From Protaetiibacter larvae (GTDB taxonomy: Bacteria; Actinomycetota; Actinomycetes; Actinomycetales; Microbacteriaceae), in NCBI RefSeq assembly GCF_008365275.1, contig NZ_CP043504.1:1054001-1118000 (forward strand): a stretch of DNA of 64,000 bases. The letters run 5' to 3'. Every line of letters begins with the position of its first letter. Position 1 is the first letter of the stretch. Both the position numbers and the translations under genes were made by a program. The notes under the pieces were generated by a model. The model did no database searches and was not told where the DNA came from. It saw only the letters and a program-made list of their open reading frames with translations. This document shows positions 24,727-32,804 of this stretch, piece by piece.

Positions 24727-25992
24727 ATGGCTGCCTTCGTGGTGACCTTCGTGGTCGTCATCGGGATCAACACCATGCTCTGGGTCTCGGCCGGCATCGT
24801 GCGGGTGGTGGCCGCCCGCCTTCGCGGCTCCCCCGTGCGCGCGAGCGGTCGCGTGCCGACGCCGGAGGACGTCGCGGTCGTGATCGCCGCCCACAACGAG
24901 GAGCTCGTGATCGAGGCGACCATCCGCTCGGCGGCGCGGCAGGTGCCGATCGACAACGTCTTCGTCGTCTCGGACGGATCCCGTGACGCGACCGCCGCGG
25001 TCGCGAGCGCGCACGGCGCGACCGTGCTCGACCTGAGCCCCAACCGCGGGAAGGCGGGCGCCATCCGGGCGATCGTCGAGGAGTTCGACATCGCGGGACG
25101 GTTCGAGGTGCTTCTGCTGCTCGACGCCGACAGCCAGCTGAGCGACGACTACCTCGTGACGGGGTTGCGCGACTTCGCCGATCCGGAGGTCGTGGCGGTG
25201 GCCGGTCGCGCCACGACGCTCCTGCACCCGGTGCCGCCGACCGTGCTCGGCCGGCTGCTCGTCGCCTACCGCGAGCGCCTCTACCTGAGCGTGCAGTATC
25301 TGCAGAAGTTTGGGCAGGCGGCCCGGCATCTCAACGCCGTGTCGATCGTCCCGGGGTTCGCGAGCATGTACCGCACCCGGGTGCTCGCACACATCGACAT
25401 CGATGCGCCCGGCCTCACGATCGAGGACTACAACATGACCTTCGAGGTGCACGCCAAGCGCCTCGGCCGCATCGCCTTCCGACCGGATGCCGCGGTCGCG
25501 CTCACCCAGGATCCGGACAACCTGCGCGACTACAGCAAGCAGATGCGTCGGTGGAGTCTGGGGTTCTGGCAGACGGTGCGTCGCCACGGCGTGCATGCCG
25601 GACGGTTCTGGACCCTGCTGGCGATCTCGATCACCGAGCTCGTCACGAGCAGCGTCGTCACGCTCCTCGCCGCACCGATCGCCCTGCTGAGCGTCGGCGC
25701 GGCGATCGTCGCCGCGAGCGGAGCCGACCCCTCCGGCACGGCCGCCGCGATCGCCGGGGCTCTCCCTCCCCTCGCGATCGTGGCGGGCGTGCTGCTGCCC
25801 GACTACCTGCTCTCGGTGCTCGCCGCGGTGCTCGCGAAACGGCCGAGCTACCTCGTGCGCGGCCTCGTGTTCCCTGTGCTGCGGATGCTCGACGCGCTGC
25901 TGTGCCTGCAGGCGATGCGCGACGCCTTCGTGCGGCGCACCGACGGCCGGTGGGCTTCGCCGGAGCGGCGGGCCGTCGCGCAGGCCGGTTAG
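24727..25992 (+). CDS. Processive family 2 glycosyltransferase (polysaccharide synthase)
   Basis: 421 residues from the ATG at 24727, preceded by GAGGAGG. One N-terminal membrane helix, a cytoplasmic GT-A domain, then about three C-terminal helices. Motifs: IAAHNEELVIEATIRSA, VVSDGSRDAT, LLLLDADSQLSDDY (DxD), VPGFASMYRT, IEDYNMTFEV and QMRRWSLGFWQ (QxxRW). This is the layout of hyaluronan/poly-GlcNAc-type synthases that polymerise a UDP-sugar and extrude the chain. The divergent UDP-sugar dehydrogenase and epimerase are the probable precursor source. Its stop overlaps the convergent luxR-type gene by four bases. TAGCGT at 24693-24698 may be the -10. Confidence 0.88.
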   Translation: MAAFVVTFVVVIGINTMLWVSAGIVRVVAARLRGSPVRASGRVPTPEDVAVVIAAHNEELVIEATIRSAARQVPIDNVFVVSDGSRDATAAVASAHGATVLDLSPNRGKAGAIRAIVEEFDIAGRFEVLLLLDADSQLSDDYLVTGLRDFADPEVVAVAGRATTLLHPVPPTVLGRLLVAYRERLYLSVQYLQKFGQAARHLNAVSIVPGFASMYRTRVLAHIDIDAPGLTIEDYNMTFEVHAKRLGRIAFRPDAAVALTQDPDNLRDYSKQMRRWSLGFWQTVRRHGVHAGRFWTLLAISITELVTSSVVTLLAAPIALLSVGAAIVAASGADPSGTAAAIAGALPPLAIVAGVLLPDYLLSVLAAVLAKRPSYLVRGLVFPVLRMLDALLCLQAMRDAFVRRTDGRWASPERRAVAQAG

Positions 25993-28604
25993 GACATCAG
26001 CGCCACGAGGTGCGAGCGGGACCGCGCGCCCACCTTGCGGTAGATGTGCGTGAGGCGCAGCTCGACGGTGCGCACCGAGACGAACAGCTGCGCGGCGATC
26101 TCCTTGTTCTGCATCCCGCGCACCACGAGGTCCGCGACGGCGCGCTCGTCGGTGCTCAGCTCGTGCAGCGGCAGGTGCGCCGAGAGGCTCGGTGCCGTGT
26201 CGGTCGCCGCGGCCTGGGCGGCGGACGCGGGGGTCGCGCGCCGCATCCACGGCCGGGCCCCGCTTCCGGCGAAGGCGATGCGGGCATCCGTCCAGGCGCG
26301 TTCGGCGTCGGCGTGCAGGCCGGCGGCGTCGAGGCGACGGGCGTGGGCGGCATGCAGCTTGCCGAGCTCGAACAGGGAGTCGTCGGCCGCGTGGAGCGTG
26401 CGGGCCGCGAGGAAGGCGGCGGGCAGCCGCTCGGCGGGTGCGCACGCCACGGCGGCGCGCGCACTCGCGAGGGTCGACCATCTGCTCGGATGCCGGCCCG
26501 CGGCTTCGGCGAGACGGCCCGCGGTGCGCTCCGCTGCGCGCACCCGGCCGGTCGCGACGAGCGCCTCGGTGAGCTCGGCGAGGTGCCGGGTCAACGCGGG
26601 GTCGTCGATCGAGGAGGAGATCGCGTCGGCGAGCAGCAGCAGCTCGCACGCGCGCTCGACGTCGTCGCGGAGCGAGGCCAGTTCGGCGAGCAGCACGAGC
26701 CCGGAGGCGGCCGGGAGCGGTCCGACCCGTGCGGCGGCGTTCTCCGACCAGGCCGCGAGCTGCTCCTGGGCGGAGGCGAGGTCGCCGTCGGCGATCGCCG
26801 CCCAGACGCGCAGCGGCACGAATCCGGCGGGGCCGTCGGCGCCCGGATGGTGCAGCGCCCAGCCGCGCGCGTACTCGAGCGCCTCCCCGTACCGCCCCGC
26901 GCGCACCTCGCAGTCGATCCCGAGGCTCGTGAGCCAGCCCGCCCACATCCCGCTCGGGCGCACGAGCGACCCGCCCAGTCGCTGGATGAGGCCGCGGGCG
27001 CGCGGGTAGTCCTGCGCGAGGATGTCGGCCCGGGCATGCAGCGCCAGCAGGAGCGGGTCGAACTCGTCGCTCGGCGGCGCGGGTAGCGACAGCGGGTCGC
27101 CGCCTTCCGACTCGGTGAGCGCGAGGGCGGCCGCCACGATCGACTTCGTCGCATCGGATGCGGTCGGCAGTTCGGCCGTGAGCTCGGCGAGCGGAAGCCG
27201 GGCCGAGGCGAACTCGCCGCGCGCGGCGGTGATCGCGGCCAGGGTGGCGGTCCAGCGCATCCGGACCTCGGGGTCGGCGCGGCGCGCGAGCTCGGGGTCG
27301 AGCTCGGGCAGCATCGAGTTGCGGCCCGTCACGTGGTCGATGCGCAGGCGCGACACCGCGAGCGCCACGTGGGCGTCGGGTTCGACGGGCTGGGCGGCCG
27401 CCGCGATCCGCACGCAGCGCTCGGCGAGCTCCGGCTCGCCCGCGAGCAGCAGCCGGTCGGCGACCGTGGCGAGCGGACCGGCGGTGCCTGCCCGCCCCAG
27501 ACGGGCGGCGCGGTCCGCGAACTCCACGGCAGCGGAGGGGAAGCCGAGCGAGGCGAGCTCGGCCGCCGCCGACAGCAGCGGCCCGCGGAAGTCGGCCGCC
27601 GGATCGGCGCCGCTCGCGTGCCAGGGTCGCAGCAGCACGCCCGACGACACCCACAGCTCCACGTGCAGCGTCCGCCGGGCGCGCGCGGGCAGGGCTGCCG
27701 AGATGGCCGAGCGCAGCAGCGGGTCGGAGAGCATCACGAAGGCGCCGAGCTCGCGCGCGATGCCCGCGTCGAGCAGCTCCTCGAGCGCGTCCTCGGCGTC
27801 GGAGGACCATGCGGCGACCGAGCTGCGATGGTGCAGCGGTGCCGCGGCGAGCCGGTCGAGCACGAGCGCCTGGTGCGACCCGAGGTTGCGGCCGATCCGC
27901 TCGAAGACCGCCCAGGCGGCGGGGCCGGGCGGGGCGGGGAGGCGCAGCGCCTCGCGGCCGTCGAGCTGCGCCGCGGTCGCGCCCGCCACGAGCGAGACGA
28001 GGGTGCCGAGGTTGCCCCCGGCCGAGGCGGTGAGCAGCCGCAGCGTCCCCGGGTCGACGCCTGCCGGCACGAGCTGCTCGGCGCAGCGGTCGTCGAGCGG
28101 CGGCACGCCGAGCATCCGGATGCCGGCGAGCGGTTCGTCGGGGGGGATCTCGACGGCGCTCGCGGCGATGCGCAGGCCGGAGCCCGCGAGGTGGCTCGCC
28201 ATGTATCCGATCAGGTGGCGACTGAAGGGGTCCATCCGGTCGATGTCGTCGACGAGCAGCAGGGTGCGGGGGAGATTGAGCCCGCGCAGCACCGCGAGCA
28301 GCTCGCCCGCCGCCTCGGCGAGGTGGGCCGGATCCTCGGAGCGCAGGACGAACCGGCCCGCGAACTCGGCCACCCGCGCATCCCCGATGGCCGACAGCAG
28401 CGCCGACACCCCCGAGAGCGGCCAGCCCAGTTCGGTCGAGTTGATGCGCACGAGCGAGCTCGTGTCGGGGAGGCGTTCATGCGCCACCGCGAGGATCGAG
28501 CTCTTCCCGCTTCCGACCTCGCCGAGGAGCAGGAGGGCCCCGTCGTGGGCTGACCTGCTGAGCTCCTCGATGTGCTCGAGAACGGTTTCGTGGCAGCGGA
28601 GCAT
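25989..28604 (-). CDS. Large ATP-binding LuxR-family (LAL/MalT-like) regulator
   Basis: 871 residues. N-terminal AAA/STAND domain with Walker A GEVGSGKS (28-35) and Walker B TLLLVDDIDRMD (about 115); a long Ala-rich helical region (about 300-790) of TPR-like repeats; a C-terminal LuxR HTH: STDERAVADLVVRGMQNKEI, QLFVSVRTVELRLTHIYRKV. Such proteins bind ATP and an inducer and activate a few promoters. Adjacent to the polysaccharide genes, it may control them (inference). The closest alternative target is the MFS gene downstream. Confidence 0.88.
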   Translation of the reverse strand: MLRCHETVLEHIEELSRSAHDGALLLLGEVGSGKSSILAVAHERLPDTSSLVRINSTELGWPLSGVSALLSAIGDARVAEFAGRFVLRSEDPAHLAEAAGELLAVLRGLNLPRTLLLVDDIDRMDPFSRHLIGYMASHLAGSGLRIAASAVEIPPDEPLAGIRMLGVPPLDDRCAEQLVPAGVDPGTLRLLTASAGGNLGTLVSLVAGATAAQLDGREALRLPAPPGPAAWAVFERIGRNLGSHQALVLDRLAAAPLHHRSSVAAWSSDAEDALEELLDAGIARELGAFVMLSDPLLRSAISAALPARARRTLHVELWVSSGVLLRPWHASGADPAADFRGPLLSAAAELASLGFPSAAVEFADRAARLGRAGTAGPLATVADRLLLAGEPELAERCVRIAAAAQPVEPDAHVALAVSRLRIDHVTGRNSMLPELDPELARRADPEVRMRWTATLAAITAARGEFASARLPLAELTAELPTASDATKSIVAAALALTESEGGDPLSLPAPPSDEFDPLLLALHARADILAQDYPRARGLIQRLGGSLVRPSGMWAGWLTSLGIDCEVRAGRYGEALEYARGWALHHPGADGPAGFVPLRVWAAIADGDLASAQEQLAAWSENAAARVGPLPAASGLVLLAELASLRDDVERACELLLLADAISSSIDDPALTRHLAELTEALVATGRVRAAERTAGRLAEAAGRHPSRWSTLASARAAVACAPAERLPAAFLAARTLHAADDSLFELGKLHAAHARRLDAAGLHADAERAWTDARIAFAGSGARPWMRRATPASAAQAAATDTAPSLSAHLPLHELSTDERAVADLVVRGMQNKEIAAQLFVSVRTVELRLTHIYRKVGARSRSHLVALMS

Positions 28605-28742
28605 CGCCGGGCGCGATCAGAACCGCATGCGGAGTGTGGGAGGGAGGAACATATCGGGTCGTCTCCGCGGGTGGAGCCGGTGGGGGAACCGACAGTTGTG
28701 TCTACCGCTGTTTGCGGGTTCCCGCAAGGGTTCGACCGGTGT

Positions 28743-28766
28743 CGCACCGGTGTCAGATCCGGTGCG
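28743..28766. terminator. Hairpin terminator of the MFS gene
   Basis: CGCACCGG, loop TGTCAGAT, CCGGTGCG: perfect 8-bp stem ending ten bases after the stop codon of the leftward MFS gene. Confidence 0.5.
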
Positions 28767-28775
28767 GCCAGGTGT

Positions 28776-29996
28776 TCAGCTGGGGGTGATGGGCACCGGC
28801 TCGGTGTCGGGGAGGGGGCTCGCGTCGCGTCCCCTCAGGTCCGGATGCGCCCGGCGGAACACGACGGGCACGAGGAAGCCGAGCAGGGCGAACACGGCCG
28901 CCGCCACGAACCCGCCGGACGCGCCGACGCCGTCGATGAGGAACCCCGCGATGGCGGAGCCGAGCGCCGCGCCGATGAGCTGGCCGGTGCCGACCCAGCC
29001 GTAGGCCTCCGCGGTGTCCGAGAACTTGACGCTCGCCGACACGATCGAGAACATGACGGCGAGTGCGGGCGCGATGCCGAGACCCGAGATGACGAGCGTC
29101 GCCGAGATCGACCAGAACTCGAAGGCGAAGACCGCGAGCGTCGCCCCGACGAACACGATGAACATCCGGCGGGCGAGCGCCCACTGCCCGATCGGGATCT
29201 GGCCGAAGCCGAGTCCGCCGACGAGCGAGGCCACCGCCCAGATCGCGAGCACGATGCCGGCATCCGGGCTGCCGTCGCCGAAGGTCGCCACGACGCCCGC
29301 TTCGATCGCGGCGCAGGAGCCGACGAGCAGGAACCCCACGACGGTCGACAGCAGCACGGGCGGACGGGCGAGCACCACCCCGAACTTGCGCTTGCTGCGG
29401 GGGATGCGCACGCGGCCGAGCTCGGGGGAGGAGATGAACCAGGCGCCCCCCACCACGAGGAAGAACACCGAGAGGAAGATGCCGACCGTGCTCGAGATCT
29501 GGGTGGCGACGAAGGTGACGACGACGGGACCCGCGATCCAGATGATCTCCTGCGAGGAGGCGTCGAGCGAGAACAGCGGGGTCAGCTGCCGGGAGTTGAC
29601 CATCTTCGGGTAGATGGTGCGCACGGCCGGCTGCACGGGGGGATAGCTGAGCCCCGCGACGAGCCCCGCGAGCATGAAGGCCCACAGCGGCAGCTCACCG
29701 ATGAGGGGGGCGATCGCGATCGCCGAGAGGGCGATCGCGCACACCGTCGTCGTGAGGATCAGCACGGGCCGCATCCCCCAGCGGCCCATCCAGCGACTCG
29801 TGACGGGACCCGACACCGCCTGGCCGACGGAGGTCGCCCCGAGCACGAGTCCGGCCGCCCCGTAGGAGTCGAAGATGTGCTCGATGTGGATGAGGAAGCC
29901 GAGCGAGATCATCCCGCTCGGGAACCGCGCCGTCAGCTGCGCGGCGATGATCCGGGCCACTCCCCGGGTGCGCAGGAGGTTCAGATACGCGTTCAC
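28776..29996 (-). CDS. MFS transporter
   Basis: 406 residues, twelve membrane segments, GTG start at 29996 with GGAGAGG upstream. MFS signature in SRWMGRWGMRPVLILT (loop 2-3) and a long central loop with RVRIPRSKRKFGV. The C-terminal tail is hydrophilic. Resembles sugar-efflux/drug-efflux MFS proteins; the substrate cannot be told. Transcribed away from nrdA. Confidence 0.85.
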   Translation of the reverse strand: MNAYLNLLRTRGVARIIAAQLTARFPSGMISLGFLIHIEHIFDSYGAAGLVLGATSVGQAVSGPVTSRWMGRWGMRPVLILTTTVCAIALSAIAIAPLIGELPLWAFMLAGLVAGLSYPPVQPAVRTIYPKMVNSRQLTPLFSLDASSQEIIWIAGPVVVTFVATQISSTVGIFLSVFFLVVGGAWFISSPELGRVRIPRSKRKFGVVLARPPVLLSTVVGFLLVGSCAAIEAGVVATFGDGSPDAGIVLAIWAVASLVGGLGFGQIPIGQWALARRMFIVFVGATLAVFAFEFWSISATLVISGLGIAPALAVMFSIVSASVKFSDTAEAYGWVGTGQLIGAALGSAIAGFLIDGVGASGGFVAAAVFALLGFLVPVVFRRAHPDLRGRDASPLPDTEPVPITPS

Positions 29997-30036
29997 GGCC
30001 TCTCCACTGTAGCGGCGTCGGAGGCGTTGCCTAGGG

Positions 30037-30139
30037 TGTGGAAAGTGGGGATAACACGGCTGAAGTTATGCACATCTGTGGACGACACGCCCACAACATC
30101 TGGGGTTGTCGCCGTGTCGGGGGCCCGATATATAGTGAT
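30037..30139. promoter_or_regulatory. nrd promoter region with DnaA-box cluster and NrdR-like box
   Basis: Upstream of nrdA: TGTGGAAAG (30037-30045), TTATGCACA (30066-30074, exact match to TTATNCACA) and TGTGGACGA (30077-30085, one base from the reverse of TTGTCCACA) form a DnaA-box-like cluster. An NrdR-like box overlaps GATATATAGTGA (30123-30138, 12 of 16 consensus positions) and includes TATAGT (30131-30136), a likely -10. A weaker inverted repeat ACAAC...GTTGT (30093-30109) lies about three helical turns upstream, where a second NrdR box is normally found. The remaining leader to the GTG at 30248 is about 105 bases. Confidence 0.55.
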
Positions 30140-30247
30140 GGAACCTCCCGGCCGGGGGACAGCAACGAGGCATCGAAACGGTCGGTCGAGCGGCAGTTTT
30201 CATCGGGATCAGAGCACGCGCCGAGGGCGCGGGAGGGAAGGCGACAC

Positions 30248-32722
30248 GTGACCATCACCGTCGTGAAGCGCAGCGGCGAGCGCGAGCCGTACGACGCCAA
30301 CAAGATCAATCTCGCGATCGAGCACGCGAGCGCCGGTCTCGACGAGAACATCACCTGGGTCACCCAGATCGCCTCCGAGCTCGAGCTCACCCTGTTCGAC
30401 GGCATCACCACCCAGCAGCTCGACGAGGCCGTCATCCAGGTGGCCCTGCAGAACGTCAAGGACGACCCGCAGTTCGACACCGTCGCCGCGCGCCTCCTGC
30501 TCAAGACCATCTACAAGCGCGTGCTCGGCGACTACACGACCGACGAGGAGCTGAAGGCCCTGCACGCGGAGCACTTCCGCGGCGCGATCGAGCGCGGCGT
30601 CGCCGAGCAGCTCCTCGACCAGCGCTTCCCGGCGCTCTTCGACCTCGACCGCCTGGCGGCCGCCCTCGAGCCGAGCCGCGACGGGCTGCTCAAGTACATC
30701 GGAGTCGTCACCCTCAACAACCGCTACGGCATCAAGGCCCGCAATGGCGAACCGCTCGAGGTGCCCCAGTTCTTCTGGATGCGCATCGCGATGGGGCTCT
30801 CGCTCAACGAGGCCGACCCCACGAGCCACGCCATCGCGTTCTACGACAAGATGTCGAAGCTCGAGTACCTCGCCGCGGGCTCCACCCTCGTCAACGCCGG
30901 CACCGCCTACCCGCAGCTGTCCAACTGCTTCGTCATGGAGATGCAGGACGACATCGAGAACATCGCGAAGAGCGTGCGCGACGTCATGTGGCTCACCAAG
31001 GGCACGGGCGGCATCGGCCTCTCCGTCACCAAGCTCCGCGCCCAGGGCTCGCCCATCCGCTCCAACAACACCACCTCGACGGGCCCCATCCCGTTCATGC
31101 ACACCATCGACTCGGTGCTGCGCGCGGTCAGCCGCGGCGGCAAGAAGTTCGGCGCGCTGTGCTTCTACATGGAGAACTGGCACCTCGACTTCCCCGAGTT
31201 CCTCGAGCTGCGCAACAACTCGGGCGACCCGTACCGCCGAACCCGCACCGCCAACACGGCCGTGTGGATCTCGGACGAGTTCATGAAGCGCGTGCAGAAC
31301 GACGGCGACTGGTACCTCTTCGACCCGCTCGAGGTCGCTGACCTCAACGAGCTCTACGGTCAGGCGTTCTCGGACCGCTACGCCGAGTACGTGGCGCAGG
31401 CCGAGGCCGGCGAGCTGCGGATGTTCAAGAAGATCTCCGCGCGCGCCCAGTTCAAGGACATCCTCATGTCGCTCCAGACCACGAGCCACCCGTGGCTCAC
31501 CTGGAAGGACACCATCAACAACCGCGCCCTCAACAACAACACGGGCACGATCCACCTCTCGAACCTCTGCACCGAGATCTGCCTCCCGCAGGACGAGAAC
31601 AACATCTCGGTCTGCAACCTGGCGTCCATCAACCTCTCGACCCACCTCAAGGTCGACGAGAACGGCGGCCTCGGCTTCGACTGGAACCTCATCGAGGAGA
31701 GCGCCCGCAGCGCCGTCCGCCAGCTCGACAACCTCATCGACATCACCGAGTCCTCGGTGAAGGAGGCCGACCACGCCAACGAGACCAACCGTGCCATCGG
31801 CCTCGGCGTCATGGGCTTCACGGATGTCGTGGAGCGCCTCGGCTACTCCTACGAGTCCGAGGAGGCCTACGACCTCATGGACGAGATCATGGAGCACGTC
31901 TCCTACGCGGCCATCGACGAGTCGGCCGACCTCGCCCGCGAGCGCGGCTCGTACCAGAACTTCCCCGGATCCCGGTGGTCGCAGGGCCTCGTGCCCTTCG
32001 ACTCGATCGCGATCACCGAGAAGGACCGCGGGGTGCCGATCACCGTCAACCGCACGACGCGCCTCGACTGGGACGCCCTGCGCGTGAAGGTCAAGGGCGG
32101 CATGCGCAACGCGACCCTCATGGCGATCGCGCCCACGGCATCCATCGGCCTCGTCGCCGGCACCACCCCCGGTCTCGACCCGCAGTTCGCGCAGATCTTC
32201 AGCCGTGCGACGAGCAACGGCAAGTTCCTCGAGGTCAACCGCAACCTCGTGAACGACCTGCAGAAGCTCGGCATCTGGGACTCCGTGCGCGAGCAGGTGC
32301 TGCGCAGCCAGGGCGACGTGCAGAACATCGACGCGATCCCCGACGAGCTGAAGAACGTCTACAAGACGAGCTTCCAGCTGTCGCCGTACTCGTTCATCGA
32401 GGTCGCGGCGCGTGCGCAGAAGTGGATCGACCAGTCGATCAGCCGCAACATGTACCTGGAGACGCGCGACCTCGGCGACATGATGGACATCTACTACGCC
32501 GCGTGGGAGAAGGGCGTCAAGACGACCTACTACCTGCACATGAAGCCGCGTCACACCGCCGAGCAGTCGACGGTCAAGGTCAACAAGACCGAGGAGATCA
32601 ACGCCGGCGCCGGTGCGCAGCGCGGCTTCGGAGCCGCCGCCGCAGCGGCGCCTGCCGAGACGGCCGCCGCTCCCGCTCCCGCCGCCGCCCCGCGCCGCGG
32701 ATTCGGAGGGCTGACCGCGTGA
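30248..32722 (+). CDS. nrdA: Ribonucleoside-diphosphate reductase alpha subunit (class I NrdA)
   Basis: 824 residues from the GTG at 30248 (GGAGGGAAGG upstream); the frame is open to 30038 but the upstream part is promoter. N-terminal ATP-cone (TVVKRSGEREPYDANKINLA) for allosteric activity control. Active-site residues by family: Cys227 (LSNCF), Asn439-Cys441-Glu443 (SNLCTEICL) and Cys456 (SVCNLASIN). The C-terminus is an Ala/Pro-rich flexible tail with no cysteine at all, ending RRGFGGLTA. The thioredoxin-interacting CxxC that every thioredoxin-reduced class I NrdA needs is instead encoded in the overlapping next frame at 32719. Reduces NDPs to dNDPs with NrdB. Confidence 0.95.
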   Translation: MTITVVKRSGEREPYDANKINLAIEHASAGLDENITWVTQIASELELTLFDGITTQQLDEAVIQVALQNVKDDPQFDTVAARLLLKTIYKRVLGDYTTDEELKALHAEHFRGAIERGVAEQLLDQRFPALFDLDRLAAALEPSRDGLLKYIGVVTLNNRYGIKARNGEPLEVPQFFWMRIAMGLSLNEADPTSHAIAFYDKMSKLEYLAAGSTLVNAGTAYPQLSNCFVMEMQDDIENIAKSVRDVMWLTKGTGGIGLSVTKLRAQGSPIRSNNTTSTGPIPFMHTIDSVLRAVSRGGKKFGALCFYMENWHLDFPEFLELRNNSGDPYRRTRTANTAVWISDEFMKRVQNDGDWYLFDPLEVADLNELYGQAFSDRYAEYVAQAEAGELRMFKKISARAQFKDILMSLQTTSHPWLTWKDTINNRALNNNTGTIHLSNLCTEICLPQDENNISVCNLASINLSTHLKVDENGGLGFDWNLIEESARSAVRQLDNLIDITESSVKEADHANETNRAIGLGVMGFTDVVERLGYSYESEEAYDLMDEIMEHVSYAAIDESADLARERGSYQNFPGSRWSQGLVPFDSIAITEKDRGVPITVNRTTRLDWDALRVKVKGGMRNATLMAIAPTASIGLVAGTTPGLDPQFAQIFSRATSNGKFLEVNRNLVNDLQKLGIWDSVREQVLRSQGDVQNIDAIPDELKNVYKTSFQLSPYSFIEVAARAQKWIDQSISRNMYLETRDLGDMMDIYYAAWEKGVKTTYYLHMKPRHTAEQSTVKVNKTEEINAGAGAQRGFGAAAAAAPAETAAAPAPAAAPRRGFGGLTA

Positions 32723-32802
32723 ACGGCTTCGGAGACACCATCGGCGGTTATGAAGTGCCGCTCGATCCCATGGACGAACTTCAGTGTGAGAGCTGTCAGT
32801 AG
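32719..32802 (+). CDS. 27-residue CxxC peptide, detached NrdA C-terminal tail
   Basis: GTG at 32719 overlaps the nrdA stop (GTGA) in the -1 frame. GGAGGG (32705-32710) lies eight bases upstream, a strong ribosome binding site inside the end of nrdA. The peptide NGFGDTIGGYEVPLDPMDEL followed by QCESCQ carries the CxxC that normally ends NrdA and shuttles electrons from thioredoxin to the active site. NrdB starts two bases after its stop. It could be made as a separate peptide by coupled reinitiation, be joined to NrdA by a -1 frameshift, or reflect a one-base sequence error. Confidence 0.7.
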   Translation: MNGFGDTIGGYEVPLDPMDELQCESCQ

Positions 32803-32804
32803 CT

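Noticed and set aside
22026-25091. 1021-residue reading frame on the minus strand
   Set aside because: Arg/Pro-rich shadow of the epimerase and dehydrogenase genes in another frame, caused by high GC at third positions.
24553-27810. 1085-residue minus-strand frame
   Set aside because: Antisense/alternate-frame shadow over the glycosyltransferase and luxR-type genes; no family motifs, low-complexity Arg/Ala/Pro composition.
30038-30247. 70-codon N-terminal extension of nrdA
   Set aside because: Covers DnaA boxes and the -10; the ATP-cone begins right after the GTG at 30248, which has a strong ribosome binding site.
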